Shown here piece by piece: positions 28,389-30,267 of a stretch of DNA of 30,267 nucleotides (positions are counted from its first letter, which is position 1; each line of letters opens with the position of its first letter). The translations under genes were made by a program, and so were the position numbers. Below the pieces are notes generated by a model, which was given only the letters and a program-made list of their open reading frames with translations, had not been told where the DNA came from and did not search any database. The stretch lies in the NCBI GenBank assembly GCA_012271065.1, contig JAAXHE010000066.1, positions 1 to 30,267 of the forward strand, read 5' to 3'. This DNA is from Candidatus Latescibacterota bacterium (GTDB taxonomy: Bacteria; Latescibacterota; UBA2968; GCA-2709665).

Positions 28389-29856
28389 TCTCTATTTGGC
28401 TGGCGACTTCTCCGGAATCCAGCGTTACGTGCTGGGAGTGAAGAGCGCGGGCAAGGCGCAGGCTAAGCGCTTGCGAGCCCGGTCGTTCCTGCTCGAGCTT
28501 TACGAGCATGCCGCACTATGGACGATAACGAAAGGTCTGCGTGTTACCGATGGTGACATCGTCGTTCGGGGCGGGGGCGGTTTCCTGGTGCGGATTCCAC
28601 CTGATACCGACTCCATTTGTCTTGAGGAGCTCCACTCTGATTTGCAAGGCAAGGTGTGGAATGAATCCGGCGGAGAAGTCCAATTCTCGGTGGGCTGGGG
28701 TGAGACGCCACTCGCCGCCCGCGATCGTTTGGAATTCCAGAAGCGTCGCGTGGGAACCGCAATGCTGCAACGTAACGGCGGTTGGAACCCGGAGGATTGG
28801 AGCCAACCGCCTCTTGATGAGCCGTTTGGCAAGCCTTGCGATATATGCCGCCAATCTCCTGGAAGGCAGGCCGTGCGGGATGAAGGTGAGGAGGTTCTAC
28901 ACTGTAGAAGCTGTCTGGAGGCCCGCAAACTTGGCGAAGAAGTGACACGATGGAAATGGATGCGCCCCGGCGGCGGCTCCGCGCGAGCGCTGGGTGTCGC
29001 CTTTGAGGCACTGGAAAGCCGGACGCCGGAATCCTTTCGCGTGGGCCGCTGGATACCGCGCCATTCCGATTCCGGCGAACCGCTGACGTTCCAGGAGATT
29101 TCGGAACAAGCGCGGGGCGACCGTCGTCTGGCCGTGCTTAAAGCCGACGTAGACGACATGGGTGTCCGAGTAGGGCAAATTGCTGGCGAAGACCTGTCGT
29201 ATCGTCGGCTGTGTTCTTTCAGTCGCGATCTTCATACCTTCTTCGGGGAGACGACTCAGGAACTGCTGGAAAGGTCATGGCCCTTGATCTACACGCTGTA
29301 TGCCGGTGGGGACGACCTGCTGCTGGTTGGCCCATGGAACGTCGTGTTCGACTTTGCCGGGTCTCTGGCAAGAGCGTTCGAGGCTGGCCCTGGCCAGAAG
29401 TATTCGCCATTGACCTTCAGCGCTGGAATCGTGCTGACCCCTTACCGCGTTCCGATTCGTCACGCGGTCGAGCGCGCGGAGGAACTCCTGGAGTCGGCCA
29501 AGCAACATCCGGGTAAGAACAGGTGCGCCGCTCTCGGGACGTATTGGACCTGGAAACGACACGAATCTCTTGTAGGTAGTGGCAAGCGGCTGGCTGACTG
29601 GGTTGAAGCCGGCGCGGCTCACCGCTCATTGTTGCATCGATTGCTACGCCTTGTCGAAAGTGATGATCCCACGCGAGCGGCTCGCTGGGCTTATCAAGTC
29701 GAGCGCAACGTTATGCGACGCCACACCGACTTTCGTCGCTGGGCGAACCAAGTGCCCGAGTATCTGGAGCGGGACGAACAGCGCGTAAACGAATTGGCGA
29801 CAAGTCTCCGCTATGCCTTGCTGGCAACACGACCGGGAAAGGAAAGAACGCGATGA
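28378..29856 (+). CDS. cas10: Cas10 (Csm1-like) polymerase subunit lacking the HD domain
   Basis: A 492-residue protein from GTG 28378. It opens directly with the palm-1 motif GDFSGIQ (residues 9-15). A zinc finger follows: CDIC at 154-157 and CRSC at 176-179. The second palm domain has LKADVDDMG (254-262) and the polymerase motif GGDD (310-313), then the helical C-terminal domain. These are the parts of type III Cas10 that make cyclic oligoadenylate. The ~150-250-residue N-terminal HD nuclease found in most Csm1 proteins is absent: its place is csb2. The upstream ATG at 28339 would lie in csb2 and adds only 13 residues. It overlaps csb2 by 11 nt and csm2 by 4. Confidence 0.92.
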   Translation: MKNNLYLAGDFSGIQRYVLGVKSAGKAQAKRLRARSFLLELYEHAALWTITKGLRVTDGDIVVRGGGGFLVRIPPDTDSICLEELHSDLQGKVWNESGGEVQFSVGWGETPLAARDRLEFQKRRVGTAMLQRNGGWNPEDWSQPPLDEPFGKPCDICRQSPGRQAVRDEGEEVLHCRSCLEARKLGEEVTRWKWMRPGGGSARALGVAFEALESRTPESFRVGRWIPRHSDSGEPLTFQEISEQARGDRRLAVLKADVDDMGVRVGQIAGEDLSYRRLCSFSRDLHTFFGETTQELLERSWPLIYTLYAGGDDLLLVGPWNVVFDFAGSLARAFEAGPGQKYSPLTFSAGIVLTPYRVPIRHAVERAEELLESAKQHPGKNRCAALGTYWTWKRHESLVGSGKRLADWVEAGAAHRSLLHRLLRLVESDDPTRAARWAYQVERNVMRRHTDFRRWANQVPEYLERDEQRVNELATSLRYALLATRPGKERTR

Positions 29857-30267
29857 CCAGAATGGAGGATGTCTTTAGAAAGGCAGGATCCAAATCTAAA
29901 CGACAAGAACGGCGGGACCGAGGCGGCGGTAGTCGCAACAGGCCGCCAAGGGAAGCACTCCCGGAATTCCCGAGCACATACTTTGAAGTTGACGACGACG
30001 GCCAGAGCTATCTCCTGTCTGTCTTCGTTTCCAAAGAACGGGTCGATCCACTGGCGGCGTTTCTCGGTAGAAATGCCAGGCCCGAACTGACGACCGGACA
30101 GATGCGGCGCTTCTTCAATCACTGCCGCGAGATTGAACGTCAATTGAAAGTTGACGGCGAAAGTTGGCATCGGGTATCAGCCAGTTTCGAATCTCTAGGT
30201 TCCCACGCCCAATATGCCGTATCTTCGCGTAAGATACCCAATCACTGCTGTCCAAGAACCGTGAAAT
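29853..30267 (+). CDS. csm2: Csm2-like small subunit of type III-A complex, cut by window edge
   Basis: 138 codons are visible and no stop is reached. The first ~35 residues are basic and low in order (many Arg, Gly); the rest is mostly helical, with ELTTGQMRRFFNHCREIERQL (residues about 78-98) and HAQYAVSSRKIP (about 118-129). The LTTxQ(M/I)R and YA-x-x-RK patterns are those of Csm2, which stacks along the crRNA-target duplex. The ATG overlaps the cas10 TGA by 4 nt and AAGGAAAG stands just before it. Its position right after cas10 is the usual III-A order. Identity is judged from motif and order; Csm2 is a poorly conserved family. Confidence 0.75.
   Translation, partial: MTRMEDVFRKAGSKSKRQERRDRGGGSRNRPPREALPEFPSTYFEVDDDGQSYLLSVFVSKERVDPLAAFLGRNARPELTTGQMRRFFNHCREIERQLKVDGESWHRVSASFESLGSHAQYAVSSRKIPNHCCPRTVK

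Overview
This window looks like a chromosomal contig from a Gram-negative bacterium with fairly high G+C. The outer-membrane PorV/PorQ-like barrel, the DUF3098-like membrane protein and the PASTA-only membrane protein hint at the FCB superphylum or a nearby candidate phylum. That placement is inference; no rRNA gene is present to settle it. TTG and GTG starts recur: rpsP, uppS, rseP, probably cdsA, the permease fusion and cas10.

Layout. (1) 1-3050, minus strand: a metal permease (SO_0444/ArsP-like) fused to an HflK-type SPFH domain, followed by an HflC-like gene cut by the window edge, with a good sigma70-type promoter at 3211-3239. (2) 3432-5475: a GNAT acetyltransferase (minus) and a divergent UDP-sugar 4-epimerase (plus). 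(3) 5560-11092, minus strand: a core block read as PASTA protein, rpe, ffh, rpsP, rimM, trmD, rplS, a small two-TM protein, and tRNA-Val(TAC), whose 5' end overlaps the stop codon of the gene before it. (4) 11230-14814: PorV/PorQ-like barrel (minus), an RluA-family pseudouridine synthase (plus) lacking the usual catalytic Asp, a pentapeptide-repeat protein (minus) and 5-formyltetrahydrofolate cyclo-ligase (minus). (5) 15103-19352, plus strand: uppS-cdsA-dxr-rseP, a compact envelope/isoprenoid operon behind a promoter at 14956-14984. (6) 19404-21098: an accessory boundary zone with a retropepsin-like aspartic protease, a decayed MNT nucleotidyltransferase whose expected HEPN partner is truncated to 13 codons, two small unknown proteins, and a hairpin-rich element flanked by a 10-bp direct repeat. 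(7) 21099 to the window end, plus strand: a CRISPR-Cas operon.

The most interesting part is region 7. A type I-G (formerly I-U) effector set, cas3 (helicase then C-terminal HD), csx17/cas8g, csb1/cas7 and csb2/cas5-cas6, runs without a break into cas10 and csm2, which are signature genes of type III-A. Adjacent genes overlap by 11, 11, 11 and 4 nt at four of the five junctions, and there is one strong promoter (20974-21002) upstream of cas3. The Cas10 keeps the GGDD palm motif and zinc-finger cysteines but has no N-terminal HD domain, so its likely activity is cyclic oligoadenylate signalling. This suggests a composite I-G/III-A system in which Csb2 could supply crRNA processing and Cas3 the DNA nuclease for both halves. 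No cas1, cas2, cas4 or intact CRISPR array is in the window, and the operon continues past the right edge.
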